A stretch of 64,000 nt of DNA, from assembly GCF_027409185.1 (NCBI RefSeq), contig NC_084470.1, positions 31,615,501 to 31,679,500 of the forward strand, given 5' to 3'. This document shows, piece by piece, positions 11,478-22,582 of this stretch (position 1 is its first letter; every line of letters starts with the position of its first letter). The notes under the pieces are model-generated. The model was given only the letters and a program-made list of their open reading frames with translations. It was not told where the DNA came from and made no database searches. The position numbers and the translations under genes were made by a program. Source of the DNA: Cynocephalus volans (taxonomy: Eukaryota > Chordata > Mammalia > Dermoptera > Cynocephalidae).

Positions 11478-11662
11478 GTTACACTGTCCAATATGGCAGT
11501 CAATAGACACGTGACTATTTAAATTTAGTTATTAAAGATTAAATAAAATTAAAAATTCATTTCCTCAGAAGCACTATTCCCATGTGTCTAGTGGCTACCA
11601 TATAGGACAGTGCAGATGTAGAACATTCCCATCATCATGGGAAATCTTTCTGGACAGCATGA
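11478..11662. mobile_element. hAT-type MITE, MER3-like
   Basis: acactgtccaatatggcagt at one end and ctttctggacagc at the other, with the internal aaaattaaaaattcatttcc. A second copy of the family lies at 15945. Confidence 0.7.
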
Positions 11663-13069
11663 CTTTGGATGAATTCAAGGAGTGGCTGCATCTTGCATAA
11701 GAGTTGATAGAAGTAGAAACCAGACTACATAAAAGAAAGCTGATATTCCTTGTGATGACCAAGGCTCTAACTGTTCATGGTGTTGGAGGAGGGAGGCAAA
11801 GGGACCTGAATAGGGACTGGATTCCAGAATATTTGTGATCAGTTGGCAGCAGAAGCATAGCCAATAAAACCCATACACTGTACAATAATGCCCTGGTCTC
11901 TGGCCTTCCTTAAAAATATCTGAGGATATCCTCCAGGTTAAGAAAATAGAGCCATATTTAGTCCCTTTTCTCACATTATTGAGAGACAGGGAGCGTCTCC
12001 CTTTTCTGAAATGAACATGAGGTATATATTTTGGATTTAATTTTCCTTACAGCTAGCTCAGTCCAGACTTTGGAAGCTCCAAGAACTGAGGGGTGGAGAC
12101 CCCATCTGATTCTGAAGAATTTAGCAGCATTATTTGTCCAAGCATTACAGGGAATTATGCAGCTAAGTCCCTCCAACTTGCCTGCGAGTTTACCTCTGAG
12201 AGTGAGGTCCCCTTTCCTTCATCACTGCAGCCTCACTGTGTGTTCCGTATCCTATGCTGGAGTCGCACAAGATGCTCATCTGGCTGAAGCCTTGTGATGT
12301 GGGCTCACTCTAAGTGGCTTGAGTTTTAGTTTTATTTGAACATATTCGCTTAAATCCTCCTGTTTTTCCTGGGACACATGCACAATCAAATGACATGCCT
12401 ATTTCTGACTCTTTGAGCTGAAATAATGCTAGGAAAGCTGTGTTACATTTATTTTCCTCTTCTGGTTCTTTCTGAAACAGCCGCCTGCTTCACACCTGGG
12501 AATCAGTGCACCAGCTCTGCTAGGACAGGGCTCTCCTGCTGAATACCGTGTGGGGTGCCACAGCTGAAAGTTTTCCTCTTCCAGCTCTGGTTGAAATTAA
12601 TTACACTTATTGCTTCCTTTCTCATTTATCTTCATGTCTAGGAAAGGGATAGAAAGTTCTGAGCTTTCTTTTGTGGTTCCACGCAGTTGCAGTTAGCAGT
12701 AATGAAAGACGCAGGGCCCATTGTAACCACACAATTGCAGTTGGAGTGTGAACTCAGCGAGCAGGGACCGTCGGCTTCTGCGTGATGATTTTATAACTTC
12801 CTCTCTGCAGCAGGGACCCAGTTGGCACCCAATAAGTAATAAATAATAATGATAAGTAGTCTTGACTTGGGCTTTCCAGAATGGTGCCTTGCTTCTTCTA
12901 ATTTTGTAAAATGGCTTCCTGATGAAGTGGCATGTCCATGTCACCATCGCAAAAAAATATGGATTGGTCTTCAATGAAGTATTAATGATTATCAACTCAC
13001 TGGGCTTTTCATTTGTGAGAACCGAAATAAAAAAGGAGCAGGATTTCTTTCTTTCTTTTTTTTTTTTTT
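11663..13069. other. Unassigned sequence
   Basis: No recognised repeat or coding signal; ORFs up to 100 codons appear to be chance. Confidence 0.4.
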
Positions 13070-13225
13070 GATAATGAGCTAAAACATCACTGCTTCATAC
13101 ATATCTGGAAAATGGAAATAATAATAAGAATAACAATATTTACTTCATAGGTTCGTGGTGAAGATTAATGAAAAAGTAGGTATGGAGTGACTTAATGTCT
13201 GGAACATAGTAAGACCTTAAGACAA
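13070..13225 (+). mobile_element. MIR SINE 3' half, sense
   Basis: tctggaaaatggaaataata, then cttcataggttcgtggtgaa and atgtctggaacatagtaaga. Confidence 0.7.
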
Positions 13226-13292
13226 TTAGCTTGACTTAGCCCTCCCACAACGTATACATATTTCAAAACAACATGCTGTACACAGTGAATAT

Positions 13293-13374
13293 GGGGGTAC
13301 TTCAAAAAGTTCGTGGAAAAATAGAATTAAAAGATAATACAAAATTTTCCACGAGCTTTTAAAAGTACCCTTGC
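13293..13374. mobile_element. Mariner-like MITE (copy 1)
   Basis: About 80 bp with imperfect terminal inverted repeats of about 26 bp: gggtacttcaaaaagttcgt on the left and its approximate complement ending in aaaagtaccc on the right. TA flanks both ends. Too short to code for a transposase, so non-autonomous. I know similar palindromic MITEs in mammals but cannot name this family. Confidence 0.75.
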
Positions 13375-13379
13375 ATACA

Positions 13380-14559
13380 CAATTTTAAATTGTCAATTAA
13401 AAAAATACTCAAGAAATGCTAATTTTTATTATGGGGGGTGTGGTCTGCCCATCTGCCCAAGTTAGCTGCGTGGTGAGAGATGTCGTAGAGGAGCTTGTCA
13501 CAAGGAGTGGCTGTAATGGGATTTGGGGATTATCTGTGGGTTTCTGCTTCCTGCCGTCTTCTGCTTCCTGATACCATTTGAGAGTTGGTTCTGCTGACTG
13601 TGGACATACTCTGGAGCTTTTTCCCCACCTTTGCTGATGCTGCCAGGATTAGCACGTGAGCAAGAGTCAGACAGTCTTTTGGGACCCACTAGAAGAGGAG
13701 GTGCCTCTGAGTTCTGGAAGAAGTGGGTGTTGGCTCTGGAAGGGGTTCAGACTCTGGGCTTATGTCCCTCAGCAACTGCTACCTGCAGCAACCAGCAATA
13801 CTTGCTGGGCGCTCCCTGTCCCCACACCCTCCCGAGGCTGTCTGCAGTCTTATCTGGAGAGCCACAGAGGGCTGAGGTGAGATGGAGAGATAAGCAGGAA
13901 GTGCGGAGGAATTTCATTCCTGGAAAAAAAAAAAAAAAAAAGGGACCTTGGCATGAGTAGCCGAATGGAGGGTTTGGGATGTTAATCACTGCTCCTTTTA
14001 TCAGACAGCTTTATTAAGATCAATGTTTTTTGTTGCCAAATTAGAGTGGACCTAGAGCGAACTTCCCAGCAGTTATTAACACAAGTCCACATTTGCTGGA
14101 AGGATTGGGTACCTCCACGTGCTCAGCCATAGCTGGAAGTTACACAATATCTATATCATTTTTCACAGCTTTGTCATTAGCTGGTAATGATTTGATTATT
14201 TTGCAGATGAATCACAGTATAAATCTCTTTCACAAACACTACCTCCAAGTATTAATCAAAACCATTAAGGCAAAGCAGTCGGTGCAAATTAAAAAATTTG
14301 CATGTCTAAATTAAAAATTACAGTAATACATCATAAATAAATCTTTTAAATTCTCTATGGCCTCTATGCACATCCTTTCTTTGGTGTGTGTATTCTATAA
14401 TGAGACCATGAATACCAAGCTTTTCTCTCTCTACATATATTATATGTATATATGAGCATTATCTAATTTTAAAGGTAGAATTCACGTCCTTAGGTGGAAC
14501 CTGGTGTTAGAACACAAAAGGAAAGGGGGAGTTTTCATTTTTCCTTTTTACCACATATT
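13380..14559. other. Unassigned sequence with A-run
   Basis: An 18-base A-run at 13924-13941 suggests a retroposon tail, but the sequence upstream is not recognised and no flanking duplication was found. The ORFs of 109 and 80 codons here overlap on opposite strands and match nothing I know. Confidence 0.4.
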
Positions 14560-15260
14560 TCTTTTCTTTCCCAACAGAAGATTCAAAGACGGCACAAAAA
14601 AGAAGAGAATAGAAGCTATTGCAGATAATTCACAGCGTCTTCCGTTGTTGCAAAGTAAATATTTGTAAAAGGTGATGCTTCTTTTTCAAATAACTTTGAA
14701 CTGTGAGGAAAATTACCAAGTTGTGTTTTAGGTAATATTTCATTTTGGAACTATTAACACATTACTTGCAATATGGGAGGAAATTAGAGGGCTTTGAGTG
14801 ATGAAAGCCACCTTTGGCATTAAAAAACTATTATTATTCCCTGGAAACGCTGAAGCAAATTAAAACAGGAAAATGAAACTTTCAAGTGCCCTGGATTTGA
14901 AAAGGCATTTTTCCCCCCTTTCATTTGTCAAAAAAAAAAAAGAAAAAAAATTTTTTTTCTTCAAATGACTTGTTTCACTGGAAACCTGGAAGGAATCATT
15001 TATAAGGCAGAAAGTACTCTTTTCGAAATGCCTTTGCCAAAGAGTTTAGGGGAGAGATACTGGCCTATGCATAAGTGTCCACCGTGCACTGTGTTTAAAT
15101 AGGCCTCTGGTGAGTGGAACATAGACTAGCAATGCTACAGATCCATCTCAGCTCCAGGTAATGGGACGGCAGCTGCAATTAGAAAGCACTTTCACTCTGC
15201 CCAGGGTTTAACCCAATTAACCTATCTGTAACCTATTAACCTAATTAAATAGAAAAGCTT
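14560..15260. other. Repeat-poor AT-rich block, candidate regulatory sequence
   Basis: No recognised repeat apart from A/T runs at 14930-14960. The last 60 bp hold several homeodomain-type TAAT cores (cccaattaacctatctg, cctattaacctaattaaat). Function is inference only. Confidence 0.3.
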
Positions 15261-15699
15261 CTCTGTGGGGGAGGGTATACAGGACTCTACCCATTTGTGG
15301 GCAGAGGATGGGAAGGAGGGCAAGGTTTAGGGAACATTGTAACTTAGAGTCTGATTTTTTGGTGACAGAATTGGGACATCAAAACAAATTTCCAAGGTGC
15401 TTGGTGTTTCCCTAAAAGGAGGCCATGGGAGAAACTAGCAGGTTAGTTCTTATACTTACTCATGCCTCCCTGCCTTATGGGAATTTTACCTGAAGTTATC
15501 CCTTGCTGACGCAGAAAGATTTGGTAAGAGGCAAGGAGAGCCGTTCTGCCCGGAACTCTGTTTATCACTCATTCCTTACTTTGTGCAGACTTCAGAAAGA
15601 GTTAAGAGAAAATCCTTTTCTCGTTTTCCTTAGTTTAACTTCGTCCTGTGCAATTGTTTTAACACCATGGCTAAAACTTTAACACTGTAGCTTAAAATT

Positions 15700-15845
15700 T
15701 ATTAAAAGGTGGGATTTGTATCTAGCCCTATACTAGCTCATGAGACTTTAGCAGATTGCTTCATCTCTCTGCGTCTCGGTTTACTCATCTGTGTAAAATG
15801 AGTGGGCTGGATGAGATGGTCTCATGAAGTTTTTTTCCAGCTCTA
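15700..15845 (+). mobile_element. MIR SINE, sense
   Basis: cttcatctctctgcgtctcg, tttactcatctgtgtaaaat and gggctggatgagatggtctc fit MIR. Confidence 0.75.
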
Positions 15846-15944
15846 AATAGTTTGTCATCTTATATCATTACTTCTCCTTCTACTACTTCTCCTTTTGATT
15901 CCATTTTACCAAACAGAAATGCTTCTTGAATGACTCTGGCTAGA

Positions 15945-16115
15945 ACTGCCCTGTCCAATATGGAAGCCATGTGTCTACTTAAATTTAAATGAAGCTAACA
16001 TAAAATAAAATTAAAAATTCAGTTCTTCACACTAGCCACTTATCAAGTGTTCAGTAGCCACATGTGGCTAACAGCTACCTTTTGGACAGCACAAATGTAG
16101 AACATTTCCATCAGT
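15945..16115. mobile_element. hAT-type MITE, MER3-like (second copy)
   Basis: tgccctgtccaatatggaag, attaaaaattcagttcttca, agtagccacatgtggctaac, and tagaacatttccatcagtgc, matching 11478-11662 in order. Confidence 0.7.
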
Positions 16116-16299
16116 GCAAAAACTTCTACGTACTGAATGATACTGTAGCTGAGTTTTTTTTCTTCGATTTTCACATTCACTTGATCACACAGAGTCAAGT
16201 CTTTTGTTTATGTGTGATGATAGCAGAGGCCAAACTCTTATGGAAAATTCATCTTTGTTCAGTTAAATTTTGGAGACAGTCTGTAGCCTCCATGAGGTA

Positions 16300-16470
16300 C
16301 TAGGCAGTCAGCCACTTACTAGGTATGTGATCTCATGCAACTTGTTCAGCCCTCTGAGCCCCAGTGTCTTCATCTGTAAAGTGGGTGAAACATTACCTCT
16401 TGTGCAGGGTGGTTTTATGGAAAGCACCTGTCATGGTACTGGGCAATTGTAGATACCTAATGACTATTGT
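16300..16470 (+). mobile_element. MIR SINE, sense
   Basis: gccctctgagccccagtgtc, ttcatctgtaaagtgggtga, atggaaagcacctgtcatgg. Confidence 0.7.
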
Positions 16471-17399
16471 TAATATTTGTTTCACGGAATAACAAACCCC
16501 ATCATTGGACTGCTAAGGAACTTCTATTTGTTAAAAAATGTTGGATTGAGAATGATATATGTAGAAAAATATCATAAATACATGTAGTTTGCATCTGATA
16601 AAAATGTTAGGTTAGAAAACAAAAATAAGCAGAGGATAGCAAAAACACTGTAAGTCGTACATCTGGGCTAGAGGAAGGAGGACTGGACATCTAAAGAGGA
16701 TCAGTCTCTTTAGTTTTATCCTCTAGTGCTGTGGGATTTCCTCCTGCCTCCCAACCCAGTATGAAGGGGAAGGCCCTGTGTCCACTTTCTCCCACTCCCA
16801 CATTTGATACTTGACCTAGTTGAGAACAGAATGTACTTAGGTCTGCATGTGGTCTACACTGGCTGGCTTTGACTGCCCTTTCCGCAGGTTTCTGCATTTT
16901 CACTGTGCAGCTGGAGAAGGTCTCTACTTCCCAGTTCTGACTTCAACCTGCCCTCATCACCGTTTTGGAGGTGTAGAGTAGATCAAAGCATGGATATTTT
17001 GATTTAGTGTAAAACTGTGGCTTTCCTGCTTTAAAAAAAATGATATGAGGGGAGGTTCCATAGAAGCAGTGACCTCTTCCATGTACTGAGGACCAGGAAT
17101 GGAGATGGGGCTGGGATGGATGTTCTGGGGTCCTTTGTGAACACAGTGACATCGTCATGGATATGTTCTCTGCTCCCACAACACCTCGTACATATTTCTC
17201 TCATTCTCTTACTAGAAGGCTGGAGATGGCAGCTTTGTAACTTCAATAGTGAAATAAACATTTGGGTGAATCGATGGCTCTAATGCTACATATTTTGCAA
17301 AAGGGAAATTTATGTCTCAAACTCTTTCACAGTTAATAGAGGCAGTATAATTTTGAAAATTTGGGACATCTCTTGACTTGGGCTTCCCACTTTGTTTTC
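16471..17399. other. Unassigned sequence
   Basis: No gene or named repeat recognised. Confidence 0.4.
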
Positions 17400-18240
17400 C
17401 CCATACATAGCTTTCTCTACCTTTTATAATATTTATTACAATAATCCCACCACTCAGATAACCTCTGTTGACATTTAAAAAATTTATGAGAGGAGCACAT
17501 GAACATATTTAGAAAATTCAAACAAGGCAGAAAGGTACAAAACAGAGAATAAAATTCTTCCCCGCCTCCACTCCTTCACCCAGTCCCTCTGACGGAGACA
17601 ACCACTGGTGATGCTGCCTAATGCAATCTTAAAAATCCCATACATAATTATAAGTAGTCTCTTAGCAATGTGCAGAATAAAAACCATAATACACACAATG
17701 TTCTGGCCCTGCTTTTGGTTTTTGCCTTACAGATATGGCTGAGATTTTCCAAATCAAAATATACAAAACTTCCTCAATTTATGTTTTATTAGATGCTCAG
17801 AATTCCATTATATGAATATTCTATTCCCTAATATATTTAATCCTTTCCTAACTGATAGACATTTAGGTTGTTTCCAGGTTTCTTTTCACTATGACAAACT
17901 ATGGTTCATGTTACTTATTTATGTATATTTGCTTTTGCAGTCAATTTCTAGCTGTAAAATGGCCAGTTCAAAGACAGTATGTGTTTTTATTTTAATAGCT
18001 ATCGCCTAACTGCCAGCTAAAGAGTCTGAACTTGTTAATATGCTTATTATCAGTGTTAAGAATGACTGTTTCCCTGTAGGTTCACTAGTATCAGTTATCT
18101 TCACACTTTAATATTTACCCGTTTATTGACATTTCTTTAATTGTGAGTACGATTAAGTATCTTTTTGTATTTTTATTGACCATTACAATTTGTATCCCTC
18201 CTTTTACCCCAATATAAGATGCTTTTGCTAATTTGCAGGA
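17400..18240 (-). mobile_element. Ancient L1M-type fragment(s), antisense
   Basis: Antisense old-L1 phrases: gaattccattatatgaatat, gatagacatttaggttgttt, aaatggccagttcaaa, plus the 17500 stretch with gagaataaaattcttc. Diverged; may be more than one fragment. Confidence 0.6.
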
Positions 18241-18257
18241 GTTTCATCTTTCGCTTG

Positions 18258-18285
18258 TTTCTTTCTTTCTTTCTTTCTTTCTTTT
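18258..18285. repeat. (TTTC)n microsatellite
   Basis: About seven TTTC units ending in T-rich sequence. Confidence 0.9.
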
Positions 18286-18757
18286 TGTTTTTTGAGCACT
18301 TTCTAAATTGACCAAATTAGTTCTCTGCCTGTGTTTCACGAATAAAGCTTGTTTTCTAATTTGTAGTGGTTTGGATCTGGACTTCAGTAACAGTGTCTTT
18401 CCCTCCCCCCTCCCCCAACACCCCCGTTAGATTTTCACTTTACAGCCAATCCCGAATCATTTTCTTTACTACTTCTGGGCAATTTGGACTTGTGATCTTC
18501 CTAAAGCAGAAAGGAATAATTTGTAAAATATGTTGTCCCAAATCAATTACTAATCGTGCCTCCTTTTACTCCCAAGAGTATCCTCGTTTGCATGATAAAT
18601 TACATGATCACTCTGAACTTTGGTCCTTCCCTGCCTTCACGTTAGACAAGTGCCTCTTTGACTTACTTGAAATATTAGGGGTTCCGCATAAAATCTATAC
18701 AATGCTTTTTTGAGGCCAAAACAAAAATATGGAAACATACTGGTACAGGAGCTTCGT

Positions 18758-18825
18758 TTATTTGTTCAGCAGGATTTATTGAAACATACTAACTCAAAAT
18801 CTTGTTCTAGGCAGTATGAGCAATT
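18758..18825 (-). mobile_element. L2 3' terminus, antisense stub
   Basis: gttcagcaggatttattgaa and cttgttctaggcagtatgag resemble the antisense L2 end. Confidence 0.4.
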
Positions 18826-19379
18826 CAAGGAGAAGCTAATAATCTAGTAAGACAGGCATGAAAACCACTACAGTAAAAAGAAAAGTGTGTTCATCTGAAG
18901 ATACTCAGCTCAATATACTTTTGTGGGTATATAAATGCAAATTTTCCTTTTATATAAGTACCAACTGATGAAAAGACCTCTCGCATTGCATCCCATGAAG
19001 TAAAGGACTTGTTAAATAAAATAGTTACAGAAGATTATACCCTCAACTTTTTTTCTCTCTTTTTCCAAGAGCATGATATAAATTCGCAATTGGATTTTTT
19101 TTCATAGAGAGCAGGCAGAAGAATGGGAGAGGCATTACCAGTTTGTGGTTCTTATATATAGCCTAATATGAAAGATGCTTGACTGAGTGACTGAGAATTG
19201 GTTGGCTAAGAGTAAGTAAGAGAAGCCCTATTCAGTATTGCCCATAGTGTTATGCATCAGTACTCTCATGGTTATTTTCAGATTTTTTTCTGTCTCCTGA
19301 TAACCAAGACAAATCATGATGTTTGTAGAAAAATTGAACAGGAGAGTGTGAATGGGTAAAAACAAATTTGTTTTCTGTG

Positions 19380-19520
19380 TTTAAAACTTCTTATAAACAA
19401 TCATTAATAGCAACAGAATGTTCCACTTCTGTGGACGCACCATAATTAACTTAAACATCCACTTTTTGTTGACTATGTATGTGTCCTCTTATTTTACATT
19501 GCATTAAAAAAAAAAAAAAA
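19380..19520 (-). mobile_element. Short L1M-type fragment ending in an A-run
   Basis: aatgttccacttctgtggac and the following aaacatccactttttgttga resemble old antisense L1. An A-run lies at about 19505-19520. Confidence 0.4.
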
Positions 19521-21309
19521 ACCAGGAGTCACATATTTGCATGTAAGTCTTTCTCTGTATTGTCAAACAGTCCATTAGAAGAAATTCCTTGAAGAGAAAT
19601 TATGTGGTGAAGGGAATGAACTTTTCTAAGGCTCTCAAATCTGGAAGCCAATTCTGGGTAGAAAATTGACAAGTCCTGCTGCTTGAACCATGTCTTTTAC
19701 TGCAGTCCCGTTGTACTAACATCCAGCACCAAAGAGGAAGAAACAGTCAAATCTATTCAGTGGCTTTAAAAAAACAAAACAGTGCCCCTGTGACAATGAA
19801 GGGAACAGCTCTCAGTTCTTTGTTCCAATATTAAAATTACTTGTCCCCATGAAAGGGAATTTTATTTTGGTTTTCCATGTTGTAAATCTTCATCATGTGG
19901 TACAAAACAAAAATTGTATAGCTATGTTTTTTGACCTATTATTTGTGCATTGCTTAGGCAATGCCTGCTTTCCTGATCTTTACAGGTTCTGGGTCAACAA
20001 GGATATAGTCACTCAAGTTCATTCTTCCAAGTCATGCTTGAGAATCCCCATTTGCTGTCTCTGTAGTTTGCCCTCAATTTACTTGCTATTTTCCCCAACT
20101 CCCTAGAGGAAAATTTGGCCACATTCTTTGTAGTATTCAGAGAAATGAGAAGAATTCATAACAATTCTAGCCACTTAATACAGTGTGGCATGTTAAGTAC
20201 ATGTGGAGTTTTTAAGGGTGAACCACGACTTACAGCGGTAAGATTTGTATTTAAAACAGGAATAAATGACTGAGTCACTTGGGATGAAAACCTGTTTGGC
20301 AATCCTCAAGAAGGGGCAGATTACTTCTGACAGGTCTAAACAGCCCAGGCAGATAGGATCATTTAACTATATTTAACGAACACTGACAAAGGAATGCTTG
20401 ATTAACGTCTCCCACCCAAATATCCAGGGACTGGCAGGTCACCTTCTCAAACCAATAGGCAGTTGAAGCTACTGCAGAATTCTTCATTATGCATGATTGC
20501 AACATGTTTTAAGAGGTCTGACGAGGACAGGCTCCCCTAAGATCTCAATCAGGTTTTCCTTGGCTTTTCTGGAGTGGGGTAGGGTACTCTTTTTGATTTG
20601 GGGTAGACATTTGGAGCATCCATTTAGTAAGACACATACTTATGCTAGACCACTGTTTAATCAATGATTTGAAAACATAACAAATCAATAAAAATTAAAA
20701 CAACCCCTACCCTCCAAATTGCTAGGTGTTGGAAATTCCAGTGATTTTTTCTTTTTTGCTACAAAATAATTGAATTTTTAAATTTTTGTAGATGTTTGTA
20801 TGGTAATTTAATAGTGTTTATGCCAAGCTCCTCTGTGTGGTGCCATTTGTTTTTGTTATTTTTTAAAACTATATGTGAGTTTTTCACTTTTGAGATTCTA
20901 AATAAAACCTGTTCTTAAGCCTTACCACTACAATTTTAGAAGGAACTTACTCCGGTTGTAAATCCAGGGGCCAATTCTGTGTCTAGCATTGGCAGTTCCT
21001 AGAACTGGAGTTGTGACTATCTCTTGCTGCAGTTAACGCTGCTCAAGCATTCTGGCAAAAAAACAGGAGACAGCAAAGTGGATTGATTCTTCTGGCCATC
21101 TAGATTAAATTAATAGTGTTTGATATTTTTTTCACAGGGTCTCTATTGGACTGAGCTCCTTGTTTCTTGGAACTTTGCAAGTCTATAGCATTTTCTAAAA
21201 TTATACCAATTTTTTCCAAGTGTGGGTCTGCTTTTCAGAAAACATTATGATCAAATAGAGTTAGTCTTTTGCATAAGATGAACTCTTGTTATACCCTACC
21301 GATAGGAAC

Positions 21310-21395
21310 ACTATCTTTTTTGTTTGCTGCTGTACCTCCAGCACAAAGGACAGAGCCTGACACATAGTAGGTGCCCAATAAACACCTTGCAAGAG
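21310..21395 (+). mobile_element. LINE2 (L2) 3' terminus
   Basis: cagagcctgacacatagtag followed by gtgcccaataaacac is the L2 3' terminus. Confidence 0.7.
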
Positions 21396-21604
21396 TGAAA
21401 ACATGTACTGTGGATGTGTTGAGGAAGAGGTCCTAGTCAAAGCTACTTGGCCCCAGGGAGCCTGTGAGATATATGACCTCCTGGACTAGCCGTTTCAGGA
21501 AAATATATAGCAGCCACCACCGACGATGCTATGGGCATCAGTGTCAGGCTGTGGTTATAAAATGAAGAGAGAGAGACAGGGATACGTGGGCAAGTCACTC
21601 TGAG

Positions 21605-22445
21605 TAGCCCCAACTCACCTGTTAAGTCTCAGTGAAATTCCTCAAAGAGGCTTTTACTAACCCCCTCCTGTCCCTACTCCGCTAAGTTTAAGATTGTATG
21701 AGCTTTCTGTGATGGCTATAATGAATTACCACAAATTTAGTGTCTTAAAATAACAGACAGAAATTTTTTATCTTACGTTTCTGTAGGTGAGAAGTCTGAC
21801 CAGGGTGTCACTGGGCCAAAATTGAGGTGTTAGCAGTCTGCTTTACTTTCTGGAGGCTCCAGGGGAGCCTTTTCTTGTCTTTCTCAGCTGCAAGAAGCCA
21901 CCCGCATTTCTTGGCTCATGGCCCTCTTCCCCCATTTTCAAAATCAGCAATGGCAGTTGAGTCCGCCTCGTGTCATGTCCCTCTAAGCTCCTCTTCTGTA
22001 GTCAAATCTCCATCTTCCACTTTTAAGGATGATTGTGATTAGATTGGGCCCACCTGGATAACCCTGGAGAAACTTCCCATCTCCAAAGCCTTAACCCAAT
22101 CACATGTGCAAAGTCCCTTTTGCTGTGTAAGGTAACATATTCACAAGCTCTGGGGATTAGGACGTGGACGTTCTGTGATGGCTATTACTCAGTCTATCAC
22201 AGGGAGTCTTTAGAATCTGCTCCTGTAACACTCTGCACTTTATAGCATTCTTTATAACATTTGACAAATGTTTATTACTTAGTTCATTCTGTGACTATTT
22301 GTTTGGTGATTGTCTGCCCCACTACACACAAAGACCTATGAGAGCACGGGCAGTATCTGTTTTGTTTATCTTGTATCCCCAGTGCCTGGCATAATACTTG
22401 GTTTATAGTAAGCATCTGATAATCTTTTGTTAAATGAATTAACAT
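21605..22445 (+). mobile_element. LINE2 (L2), interrupted by an LTR at 21697-22203
   Basis: The L2 text (tcctcaaagaggcttttact) stops near 21690 and resumes near 22205 (cactttatagcattctttat, gtatccccagtgcctggcat, ttttgttaaatgaatt). The piece between is an antisense LTR. Confidence 0.7.
21697..22203 (-). mobile_element. MaLR-type (MLT1/MST-like) solo LTR, antisense
   Basis: Antisense LTR phrases: gctataatgaattaccacaa, tggaggctccaggggagcc, gattgggcccacctggataa, ggggattaggacgtggac. Ancient, non-coding, inserted into L2. Confidence 0.7.
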
Positions 22446-22449
22446 TATA

Positions 22450-22565
22450 TTAACCTGATTTCATTTATGTTCTAATGCCCCTATGACATGGGGTACTATC
22501 CCCATTTTATATAAGAAGATTCTGAGGTTCAGAGAGTAAATAACTTTCCAGTTTCTTCCTGGTCA
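22450..22565 (-). mobile_element. MIR SINE, antisense fragment
   Basis: tactatccccattttatata, then gattctgaggttcagagagt. A run of 11 C follows at 22572-22582. Confidence 0.6.
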
Positions 22566-22582
22566 GTATCACCCCCCCCCCC

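Larger units (their letters stand above)
18290..21309. other. Mostly unassigned AT-rich sequence
   Basis: Apart from the L2 stub (18758) and L1 fragment (19380), nothing is recognised. The 115-codon ORF at 18366-18713 shows no domain. Confidence 0.4.

Noticed and set aside
13631-13960. 109-codon ORF ending in poly-Lys
   Set aside because: The Lys run is the A-tract at 13924-13941; an opposite-strand ORF overlaps it, and no domain is visible.
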